Shown in pieces: positions 1-6,423 of a DNA stretch of 31,725 nucleotides. The position numbers were made by a program, and so were the translations under genes. Position 1 is the first letter of the stretch. Each line of letters starts with the position of its first letter. The stretch is from RUG12783 sp946409545 (lineage in GTDB: Bacteria; Bacillota_I; Bacilli_A; RF39; UBA660), in assembly GCA_946409545.1 (NCBI GenBank), contig CAMJWT010000021.1, positions 1 to 31,725 on the forward strand, given 5' to 3'. Below the pieces are notes generated by a model. That model was given only the letters and a program-made list of their open reading frames with translations. It was not told where the DNA came from and did no database searches.

Positions 1-560
1 CTTATTGTATATACTTCTTTTTCTTTCTTTTTCTTATTAAATAGAAAATAATTAGTAACTAATTCTCTTTTAGAAAATGATACAAGAGGATGGCCGAAGA
101 ACATTGTTATTAACTTAATCTTAGTATTTTTACTTATCTCCATCATTTCTTCTTTAGTTATATCTGAAGTTAAATAAGCATAAGTACAACCTTTATTGTA
201 ATAATAATTACATGTATTATAATTATTTACCATATGTTCTTGATTCCAACATAAATTAATATCTAAATTATTTCTTTTAACGATTTCAAGAACTGCTAAA
301 TCATAGAATAAGATTCCTTTAATCTTTAATTTAGATAGTTCTAATATAGTATTCTCTAATAATTCTAAATCTTTATTAAAATAGTTGGCATTTAAACTAA
401 TAAATAATTCTATATCATACTTATTTAATAAATCTTTAACTTCTTCTAGTGAAAATAGATAATTATTTATACTTAAATCTTTTATCCCTATAATAAAAGA
501 ATTAGTATAATTTAAATAATCTTCTATTTTATTATTATTTAAACTTACTAATAGTTTCAT
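1..560 (-). CDS. yrrN: Peptidase U32 family protein, partial (YrrN/TrhP1-like)
   Basis: This is an open reading frame of at least 186 codons that starts at ATG 558-560 and runs off the left edge without a stop. The protein begins MKLLVSLNNNKIEDYLNY and contains IIGIKDLSIN, LCWNQEHMVNNYNTCNYYY and FFGHPLVSFSKRELV, the pattern of the U32 (collagenase-like) family N-terminal half. It is the fifth gene of an operon and starts one base after the trmR stop, with an AGAGGTT ribosome site inside the end of trmR. In Bacillus subtilis the gene after trmR (yrrM) is yrrN, now called TrhP1, which works with TrhP2 to hydroxylate U34 of tRNAs. That role fits here because TrmR methylates the hydroxylated base. 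The family assignment is from sequence; the exact TrhP1 identity rests on gene order, and the C-terminal half cannot be seen. Confidence 0.8.
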   Translation of the reverse strand, partial: MKLLVSLNNNKIEDYLNYTNSFIIGIKDLSINNYLFSLEEVKDLLNKYDIELFISLNANYFNKDLELLENTILELSKLKIKGILFYDLAVLEIVKRNNLDINLCWNQEHMVNNYNTCNYYYNKGCTYAYLTSDITKEEMMEISKNTKIKLITMFFGHPLVSFSKRELVTNYFLFNKKKKEKEVYTI

Positions 561-561
561 T

Positions 562-1164
562 TTAACCTCTTCTTTCGGTTACAGCTACGCCGTCTCCTAC
601 TTGATAAATTGTTGTTTTATATTCCATATTATTTTCTAAGAAATATAAATATTCATTGATTTTTTCAGCGATTTCGCGAACATTTTTACTTTCGATTTCA
701 CTAGGATCTTTATCTACAAATCCATGGAAATTCATATTATCTGTAATAACATAGCCATCATTATCTAAATATTTAACAAAATGTTCAAAGAATTCTTTAT
801 TCTTTCTTTTAGCTGCATCAATAAATATTAAATCGAATTTTTCATCAAATTCAACTGTTAAAGCATCATTAAATATTAACGTAATCCTATTTTCTAGATT
901 AAACTTTTTAATATTTTTCAATGCTTCCATATATCTTGTTTCATCACGTTCAATAGTAGTTACCATTACATCATTATTAACAAGACACATCATTATAGCA
1001 GAATAACCTATTGCTGTTCCAACTTCAAGAATATTCTTAATTCCTTTTTTATCAATAAAGTTTCTTAAGAAATCAATTCCTTCATCTTGCATAATAGGTA
1101 TATTATTATCAACCGCATATTTCTTTATTATTTGTAATTCTTTATTTGAATCTTCCTGATTCAT
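562..1164 (-). CDS. trmR: tRNA 5-hydroxyuridine methyltransferase TrmR (YrrM), SAM-dependent O-methyltransferase
   Basis: This 200-residue class I SAM-dependent methyltransferase belongs to the O-methyltransferase family 3 (catechol/caffeoyl-CoA type). Visible motifs are the SAM loop LEVGTAIGYS (about residues 46-55), an acidic end of strand 2 (TTIERD, about 69-74), the metal-binding FIDAAK (about 114-119) and TDN (141-143). Family members of this type in Bacillus methylate 5-hydroxyuridine at the tRNA wobble position to 5-methoxyuridine. The start is ATG 1162-1164, preceded by ACGGAGGCT that overlaps the end of mltG; the two genes are one base apart. The next gene is a U32 protein of the kind that makes the hydroxyuridine substrate, which supports the tRNA role. 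A generic O-methyltransferase function cannot be excluded from sequence alone. Confidence 0.85.
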   Translation of the reverse strand: MNQEDSNKELQIIKKYAVDNNIPIMQDEGIDFLRNFIDKKGIKNILEVGTAIGYSAIMMCLVNNDVMVTTIERDETRYMEALKNIKKFNLENRITLIFNDALTVEFDEKFDLIFIDAAKRKNKEFFEHFVKYLDNDGYVITDNMNFHGFVDKDPSEIESKNVREIAEKINEYLYFLENNMEYKTTIYQVGDGVAVTERRG

Positions 1165-1165
1165 T

Positions 1166-2260
1166 TTAATAGCCTCCGTTTACCTTGCTTAATTCATTAA
1201 CTTTCTTTTGAAAATCATTATAATTATCAAAGAAGAAAGTCTCTCCTGTCTTAATATTGGATACAAAATATATATAATTTCCCGTAGCTGGTTCAAAAGC
1301 AGCTTTTATACTACTTTCAGATATTGTACTAATTGGTCCAGCTGGAAGTTTTGTAAATGTTAAACATCTTGTATTGTAGTTATTACAAGTATCATATTCT
1401 TTCTTCGTAAGTGGTCTTGTTTCATCAAGTTTTAATGAGTATCTTGTAGTAACATCACTACCTAAACTCATTCCTCTATCTAAACGATTATAGAATACTC
1501 TTGCAACTTTTAATCTATCTTCACTAAACTTATGACTTACTTCCATCTCGGCCATTGATGCGATAGTTAATACTTCATGGATATTATATTTATTATTTTC
1601 AAGTTTATCTTTATATGGCTCTAATTTTTTAGCCATTTCATCTAACATTTTTTCAAAAATATCTTCGATTGTTGCATTTCGATTAAAACGATAGGTATCT
1701 GGGAAAAGATATCCTTCAAGTGGATAATAGATTTTGCTATCTAAAATACTATCTGTAATAAACCAATATTTTTCAATTAGTTTTTTTAGATAATCTAAAT
1801 CACTTACTTTTTTCATTACATCATCATATGAATATTCTGTATTACTTTCAATTATTTTAGCAATACGTCGCATATTAATGCCTTCTTGAAAAGTCATTGA
1901 TATTTCATCAACAACGATATAATCTTTTACATCTTTATCCTTTTCTTCATCTTGAGATAATATAACAAGTATCTTATCTAATTCCATATTTTGATTCAAT
2001 CGATATGTATTTTGTTTTAAAGTTTTAACTTTCATTAAACGAACATATATTTTGAAAAATGTATTATTTTTAATTAATTTATTTTCTTTTAACGATGGCC
2101 CAATAGATGACCACGTAGAACCATCTGGAACCGTAAAGATAACTTCTTTACTTTCTTTACTAACAGCTCCAGTATAATATCTTATAGATATACCAACAAA
2201 CGCAAACAATATAGCAATGAGAATTACGAAAGCAATCATAAAATTACGTAATTTTCTCAT
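1166..2260 (-). CDS. mltG: Endolytic murein transglycosylase MltG (YceG-like)
   Basis: This 364-residue single-pass membrane enzyme cleaves nascent glycan strands in peptidoglycan and helps set chain length near the membrane. Residues 8-28 form the N-terminal transmembrane segment; the rest should face outside. A LysM-like stretch (VPDGSTWSSIGPSLKENKLI, about 44-63) is followed by the catalytic YceG domain: LEGYLFPDTYRF (181-192), IASMAEMEV with the presumed catalytic Glu238, FYNRLDRGMSLGSDVTTRY (256-274) and NYNTRCLTFTKLPAGPI (294-310). All expected family motifs are present and the length is normal. The gene lies five bases after the DUF1292 gene and has GAGGAATAAT upstream of ATG. Its presence implies a peptidoglycan wall, which argues against a wall-less mollicute. 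Confidence 0.95.
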   Translation of the reverse strand: MRKLRNFMIAFVILIAILFAFVGISIRYYTGAVSKESKEVIFTVPDGSTWSSIGPSLKENKLIKNNTFFKIYVRLMKVKTLKQNTYRLNQNMELDKILVILSQDEEKDKDVKDYIVVDEISMTFQEGINMRRIAKIIESNTEYSYDDVMKKVSDLDYLKKLIEKYWFITDSILDSKIYYPLEGYLFPDTYRFNRNATIEDIFEKMLDEMAKKLEPYKDKLENNKYNIHEVLTIASMAEMEVSHKFSEDRLKVARVFYNRLDRGMSLGSDVTTRYSLKLDETRPLTKKEYDTCNNYNTRCLTFTKLPAGPISTISESSIKAAFEPATGNYIYFVSNIKTGETFFFDNYNDFQKKVNELSKVNGGY

Positions 2261-2265
2261 TAATA

Positions 2266-2577
2266 TTATTCCTCGTTTTTCTGTTCCATATGTTTCTTAA
2301 CACTTTCCATTGTTGATTTTAGAACAGTGTCAATAACTTTCCATTCACGTTCTGTTTTAATTTCTTCTAATTCAGAGTTAGGATTTGTTGCATCTTTAAC
2401 GATTGATGCTGAAATACGAACATTTCCATTCTCATCTCTACTATTATCAGTATAAATTATATAACTCTTCTTATTTGCTTCATCATCAAAAGTAATTAGT
2501 TTATCAAGTTGAACTTTAGATCCATCCCTTCTTACTAATACTACTTCATTGTTTTCCATTTTTAATCTTTCTTCCAT
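2266..2577 (-). CDS. DUF1292 family protein (YrzB-like)
   Basis: This small acidic protein has 103 residues from the first ATG (2575-2577) or 97 from a second ATG six codons later. The core VVLVRRDGSKVQLDKLITFDDEANKKSYIIYTD followed by a SIVKDATN segment and EREWKVIDTVL matches DUF1292, a family of unknown biochemical function that is almost always found between ruvX and mltG in low-GC Gram-positives. The first ATG is one base after the ruvX stop and has only a weak AGGGAAAT ribosome site; the second has GGAAGAAAG seven bases upstream, so the shorter form is a real alternative. The function is unknown; gene order supports the family call. Confidence 0.85.
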   Translation of the reverse strand: MEERLKMENNEVVLVRRDGSKVQLDKLITFDDEANKKSYIIYTDNSRDENGNVRISASIVKDATNPNSELEEIKTEREWKVIDTVLKSTMESVKKHMEQKNEE

Positions 2578-2578
2578 T

Positions 2579-2989
2579 TTAATTTCCCTTTCGATCTAAG
2601 TATGACTGTAAGATTATTACACTTGCCATACCATCTACCCTTTCTTTTCTTTTTTTACGGCTTGTATCTGCTGATATTAAAACGTCATTAGCAACTTTAC
2701 TTGTTAATCGTTCATCTTCAAGTTCAACTGGTAAATTAGTTAATTCTTCTAATTTCTTTTTAAATTCTAAAGTTATTTCAGCTCTTTCACCAATTGTATT
2801 GTTCATGTTTTTAGGAAATCCTAAGACAATAATATCAATCTTTTTTTCTTTAGCTAAAACTTCTACTTCTTTAGCGATTCTGTCATATTCTTCATCATGT
2901 CTTAAGGTTCCGTAAACCGATGCAATAATACCATTTGATAAACTTATGCCAAGGGTTTTAGTTCCTAAATCAAGACCCATATAGCGCAT
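2579..2989 (-). CDS. ruvX: RuvX/YqgF family Holliday junction resolvase-like nuclease
   Basis: This 136-residue RNase H-fold protein has MGLDLGTKTLGISLS at the N terminus (Asp7 as first catalytic acid), VLGFPKNMNNTIGERAE (55-71), a DERLTS motif (92-97) and VDGMASVIILQSYL (118-131, Asp119 as the last acidic residue). These are the standard YqgF/RuvX motifs. Proposed roles in the family are Holliday junction resolution and, for E. coli YqgF, processing of the 16S rRNA precursor. It is the first gene of the operon; the start ATG 2987-2989 has TTGAGGTG seven to eight bases upstream and lies about ten bases from the predicted transcription start. Confidence 0.93.
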   Translation of the reverse strand: MRYMGLDLGTKTLGISLSNGIIASVYGTLRHDEEYDRIAKEVEVLAKEKKIDIIVLGFPKNMNNTIGERAEITLEFKKKLEELTNLPVELEDERLTSKVANDVLISADTSRKKRKERVDGMASVIILQSYLDRKGN

Positions 2990-3006
2990 ACAAACACCTC
3001 AATGAC

Positions 3007-3035
3007 ATTTTAACATTATTTACAGTCTTTGTAAA
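3007..3035 (-). promoter_or_regulatory. Sigma-A-type promoter of the ruvX-mltG-trmR operon
   Basis: On the minus strand TTTACA (3030-3035) is followed by 17 bases and TAAAAT (3007-3012). Transcription would start near 3000, giving a leader of about ten bases that holds the GAGGTG site. The -35 box lies within the 16-bp palindrome described separately. Confidence 0.65.
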
Positions 3036-3044
3036 TATTTACAA
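3029..3044. promoter_or_regulatory. Perfect 16-bp palindrome between divergent promoters (candidate operator)
   Basis: TTGTAAATATTTACAA is identical to its reverse complement. It covers the -35 box of the ruvX promoter on the minus strand and the start of the probable -35 region of the exchanger gene on the plus strand. A dimeric repressor bound here would be placed to affect both transcription units. No regulator is encoded nearby, and AT-rich palindromes also arise by chance. Confidence 0.35.
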
Positions 3045-3068
3045 CTGCTAATTAAGGGTTTATATGAT
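3038..3068 (+). promoter_or_regulatory. Possible promoter of the cation exchanger gene
   Basis: TTTACA (3038-3043) is followed after 19 bases by TATGAT (3063-3068); shifting the -35 one base gives TTACAA with an 18-base spacer. The spacing is long, so the call is weak, but it is the best match in the 100-base gap before the gene. Confidence 0.3.
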
Positions 3069-3094
3069 AGAATAATATTGTATGGAGATTATTG

Positions 3095-4048
3095 ATGATT
3101 ATAAGTATATTATTATTAATTTTAGGATTTATTTTATTAATTAAAGGAGCTGATATCTTTGTTGATGGAGCATCATCAACAGCACAAAACTTTAAAGTGC
3201 CGAAAATGCTTATTGGATTAACTATTGTTGCCTTTGGAACATCAGCACCAGAGTTTGCAGTATCAATGAGTGCAATTGCTAACCATAGTACAGATATGGT
3301 ATTAGGTAATGTTATTGGTAGCTGTATCTTAAATGTACTATTGATAATTGGTATTGCAGCCGTCATAAAACCAATCAAAATTCAAGATAACACTGTTAAA
3401 AAAGAAATACCATTAATTCTTTTAATATCAACTCTATTAGTAGTCGTAATGTTAGATATTAAATTAGGTAATGGATTAATAAATCAAATATCAAGATCAG
3501 ATGGTATTGTCATTTTATTATTCTTCACAATCTTTGTTTATTACTTAGTGTCACTTGCAAGAAGAAAGAAAGGTGAAAGTGAAGATTTAACACCACCTCT
3601 TCCTCTTTGGAAATCATTATTGTTTGTTGGTCTTGGATTAGTAGGTATTATTTATGGTAGTGATTTAGTTGTTGATAATGCTAAAAGTATTGCTAAAACA
3701 ATTGGCTTAAGTGAACGTGTTATATCGCTTTCGATTATCGCTCTTGGAACATCTCTTCCTGAACTTGTAACAACTATCGTATCATCAAAAAAAGGTGAAC
3801 AAGACCTTCTACTCGGAAATATTATTGGTAGTAATATCTTTAACATATGTGTTGTTTTAGGTGTTCCTGTTGCTATTTATGGAACAATTACACCATCATC
3901 ATTTGGAGCTGTTGACTTAATTGGGTTAATCGTTTCTGCACTATTATTATTCCTCTTCTCACTTACCAAGAAAACAATTAATAGACTTGAAGGAGCATTA
4001 CTTCTATTTATGTTCGTTGTGTACTATGTATTAGTATTTGTAATATAA
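3095..4048 (+). CDS. Calcium/sodium antiporter (CaCA family, YrbG-like)
   Basis: This membrane protein of about 317 residues has roughly ten hydrophobic segments in two inverted halves. Each half carries the family's alpha repeat: AFGTSAPEFAVS with GNVIGSCILN in the first, and ALGTSLPELVTT with GNIIGSNIFN in the second. These motifs hold the ion-binding glutamates and asparagines of K+-dependent or independent Na+/Ca2+ exchangers. A charged linker (RRKKGESEDL) separates the halves, as is usual. The likely start is ATG 3095-3097, which has GGAG seven bases upstream; an in-frame TTG three bases earlier is less suitable. It is transcribed alone, divergently from ruvX, and ends at a bidirectional terminator. 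The transported ion is inferred from the family. Confidence 0.92.
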   Translation: MIISILLLILGFILLIKGADIFVDGASSTAQNFKVPKMLIGLTIVAFGTSAPEFAVSMSAIANHSTDMVLGNVIGSCILNVLLIIGIAAVIKPIKIQDNTVKKEIPLILLISTLLVVVMLDIKLGNGLINQISRSDGIVILLFFTIFVYYLVSLARRKKGESEDLTPPLPLWKSLLFVGLGLVGIIYGSDLVVDNAKSIAKTIGLSERVISLSIIALGTSLPELVTTIVSSKKGEQDLLLGNIIGSNIFNICVVLGVPVAIYGTITPSSFGAVDLIGLIVSALLLFLFSLTKKTINRLEGALLLFMFVVYYVLVFVI

Positions 4049-4076
4049 AAAAAGAATATTTTGAATATTCTTTTTT
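4048..4076. terminator. Bidirectional intrinsic terminator
   Basis: An A-tract, GAATATT, a three-base loop TTG, AATATTC and a T-tract form a hairpin between the converging exchanger and prepilin peptidase genes. It works in either direction, and the peptidase stop codon (4075-4077) lies in its edge. Confidence 0.8.
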
Positions 4077-4896
4077 ATTTTCTTCCTAATAGGAACATAA
4101 AAATATCTTGGATATTAACTTTAGTAAAATATACTATTAGTAAACCAATTACTAAAAAAGGCCCAAAGGGAACAACATTCTCTTTTTGTTTTGTATATAA
4201 AACTAAAGAACTAGGAAGTGCGATTACACTAGCAGTTACTACAACAAGAAGTGGCATTAAAATGTTTAAAAATAATTCACTAGTAGTAACTTTAGTAAAG
4301 ATTGGAGCAGTTACTAAACCAATTATAAACATTAATTTAACATCGGCTCCACCCATCGCTTCTTTATGAAACATTTTACTTCCAAAGACCATAATTAAAT
4401 ACATCATTCCAAAACTTACAACACCAAAAGCGATAGCAATTAAGGTACTAACAAGTCCATATTGGATAAAACGTACAATTATGATGATGATTGCGGGGAT
4501 AACAATAAAACTATCCGGTATTATCAAATATGATAAATCACTAGCAATAACAATACATAATAAACTAGATAATGTAAGAGCAATAATTAATTCTGGTGAA
4601 AATTTCCATGAATAGAAAGATATCATAAATAGTATTCCACAAAAAAGTTCATTAAGTGGATATAATGGAGAAATCTTTTCATGACAATTCTTACATCTTC
4701 CTTTTAAAAAGATATAGGAAATTATAGGAATTAATTCATACCATGATAATACATGTCCACAATTCATACAATGACTACGTGGCTTAATAATTGATTGTTT
4801 ATCAGGAACACGTAATCCTACAACATTATAGAAGGAACCCATTAAGGTTCCTAGTATAAAGAATAATATCATAAAAATAATTTTGATATCAACCAC
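4075..4896 (-). CDS. Prepilin peptidase (PilD/ComC type, A24 aspartic protease)
   Basis: This polytopic membrane protease of about 273 residues cleaves the leader of type IV prepilin-like proteins and usually also N-methylates them. The N-terminal domain has GSFYNVVGLRVP and two CxxC pairs (Cys43/46 and Cys68/71) that normally bind zinc. The protease half has ASDLSYLIIPD with catalytic Asp120 and GGADVK with catalytic Asp185. VPFGPFL near residue 242 is also typical. The gene follows pilC with a one-codon-scale gap. The start is uncertain: GTG 4894-4896 directly abuts the AGGGG ribosome site, which itself overlaps the pilC stop, and the next ATG is eight codons downstream. A start at a codon such as ATC or ATT just inside is possible. 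Confidence 0.92.
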   Translation of the reverse strand: MVDIKIIFMILFFILGTLMGSFYNVVGLRVPDKQSIIKPRSHCMNCGHVLSWYELIPIISYIFLKGRCKNCHEKISPLYPLNELFCGILFMISFYSWKFSPELIIALTLSSLLCIVIASDLSYLIIPDSFIVIPAIIIIIVRFIQYGLVSTLIAIAFGVVSFGMMYLIMVFGSKMFHKEAMGGADVKLMFIIGLVTAPIFTKVTTSELFLNILMPLLVVVTASVIALPSSLVLYTKQKENVVPFGPFLVIGLLIVYFTKVNIQDIFMFLLGRK

Positions 4897-4898
4897 CC

Positions 4899-6320
4899 CT
4901 AGCTTGATAAACTATTATACATACTAAACATTGGTAAAATAACTGATAAGATAACAACACCAACGACACCTGCTAAGAAAATAATCAAAGCTGGTTCAAT
5001 TAAACTCTTAATAGCATTTGCAGAGTTTCTATTTAATCCATCATAGTAATCACTGACTTTTTCTAGCATCTCACCTAAGTTACCAGTACTTTCACCAGTA
5101 ACAATCATTTCGTAAGCAACTACTGGAATAGCAGGATTATCTTTAAATGTTTCGGATATTTTACCACCGGCATTTAAATTATCAACAGTTTTTTTAATAA
5201 TGTTACGATAAACCTCATTCTCTGATACTTTAAGTAATACATCCATACTATCATTAATATAAACACCATGGTTAATAAGTGATGCAAATGTTCTTGAGAA
5301 CATTGATATTTCTTTATATTTAATCAAATTCTTAATTACTGGTAATTTCAAGAAAAATGTTTGCATCATCAATTTAAATGAACGAACATGTTTAAATAAA
5401 TATAAATACAACATTAATACAAGAATAATTGCTAGTAAAATATCTATTAAGTGATTACTTACAAAATCACTTATTTTAATCGTCATTTTAGTTATTGCAG
5501 GTAACTCTTGATGGAAACCTTCAAACATTGATGTATATTGAGGTACAACCCAAATGAATACGAATGTAATAACTAAGATAGCTAAAATTGAAACGATTGC
5601 TGGATAAGTCATAGCACTTTTAACTTCTTTTCTACTCTTATCAACATCGGTATAATAATTTGCCATATCATCCAAAATATTTGGAAGGTCACCAGTTAAT
5701 TCAGATGATCTTACCATGTTAACTAATAATTTTGGAAAAACCTTAGGTTGTTTTGCTAATGAATCTGAGAAACTATCTCCAGATAACAAATCATATATTA
5801 TTAATTGATATATTTTTTTCTTGTCTTGTTTATCAGCTTGTTTTGCAAGAATTCTAACACCATCTATTAAAGTTATACCTGCTTTAATATATGTTGATAA
5901 TTGCGTTAAAGTAAAAGCAAGATCAGCAACAGATAATGGGTTACCAATAGTTAAATCAACATCATATTTTGTACGTGCTGCAATTGTTACAATATTTAAA
6001 CCTTCATCAGTTAAGAATTTTCTTGCTTGATCTATATTATATGCATCAAAAGTTCCTTTTACCTTTTTACCTTTAGTATCAGTAGCAATATATCTAAATC
6101 CTTGTTTTTGGACTGATAACAATTCATCTCTTCGATTTTTTAAATCTCTTGTAGCATCATTAAAACCACTTTGGCTACCAGAAGACATATCCATATTAAC
6201 GCCAGAATCATCTTCATCATCTAAATCAAATACATCTTTGATTTTATTCTTTTTTCCTATCAAGAAATAGATAATTGATACTAAACCCCTATATGCATAA
6301 GTAATAATATTATTTTTCAC
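4899..6320 (-). CDS. Type IV pilus/type II secretion inner membrane protein PilC (GspF/ComGB family)
   Basis: This is a 473-residue platform protein of a type IV pilus or competence pseudopilus. Residues 74-115 carry the N-terminal PilC segment (FRYIATDTKGKKVKGTFDAYNIDQAR). Two GspF domains follow, about 133-258 and 338-462, each with the conserved helical core; the second has MIVTGESTGNLGEMLEKVSDYY (405-426). Membrane segments are near 242-260, 292-310 and 444-464. The first 70 residues are an extra part not usual in PilC: a hydrophobic helix (about 5-22), then an acidic DDEDD stretch. The start is GTG 6318-6320 with GAGGTG six bases upstream. It heads a two-gene unit with the prepilin peptidase. 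The assembly ATPase and pilins are not in this window. Confidence 0.93.
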   Translation of the reverse strand: MKNNIITYAYRGLVSIIYFLIGKKNKIKDVFDLDDEDDSGVNMDMSSGSQSGFNDATRDLKNRRDELLSVQKQGFRYIATDTKGKKVKGTFDAYNIDQARKFLTDEGLNIVTIAARTKYDVDLTIGNPLSVADLAFTLTQLSTYIKAGITLIDGVRILAKQADKQDKKKIYQLIIYDLLSGDSFSDSLAKQPKVFPKLLVNMVRSSELTGDLPNILDDMANYYTDVDKSRKEVKSAMTYPAIVSILAILVITFVFIWVVPQYTSMFEGFHQELPAITKMTIKISDFVSNHLIDILLAIILVLMLYLYLFKHVRSFKLMMQTFFLKLPVIKNLIKYKEISMFSRTFASLINHGVYINDSMDVLLKVSENEVYRNIIKKTVDNLNAGGKISETFKDNPAIPVVAYEMIVTGESTGNLGEMLEKVSDYYDGLNRNSANAIKSLIEPALIIFLAGVVGVVILSVILPMFSMYNSLSS

Positions 6321-6344
6321 TTTGCACCTCTCTATTCTATATAA

Positions 6345-6373
6345 ATTTTATCACACAAAATACACATTTTCAA
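6345..6373 (-). promoter_or_regulatory. Promoter of the pilC-prepilin peptidase unit
   Basis: Minus strand TTGAAA (6368-6373), a 17-base spacer and TAAAAT (6345-6350), preceded by TGA, so the -10 is of the extended type. It lies between the terminator of the upstream surface-protein gene and the pilC ribosome site. Confidence 0.65.
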
Positions 6374-6376
6374 TTG

Positions 6377-6408
6377 TAAAAATAGACATCTTTTTAAGTT
6401 GATGTCTA
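6377..6408 (-). terminator. Intrinsic terminator of the phosphodiester glycosidase gene
   Basis: On the minus strand TAGACATC, a ten-base loop and GATGTCTA form an eight-base-pair stem (6383-6408) followed by ATTTTTAC. It lies just after the stop codon at 6424. Confidence 0.75.
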
Positions 6409-6423
6409 CTTTTATTAACTTTT

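Noticed and set aside
3092..3094. TTG start of the cation exchanger
   Set aside because: The ATG three bases later is a better codon and is better spaced from GGAG.
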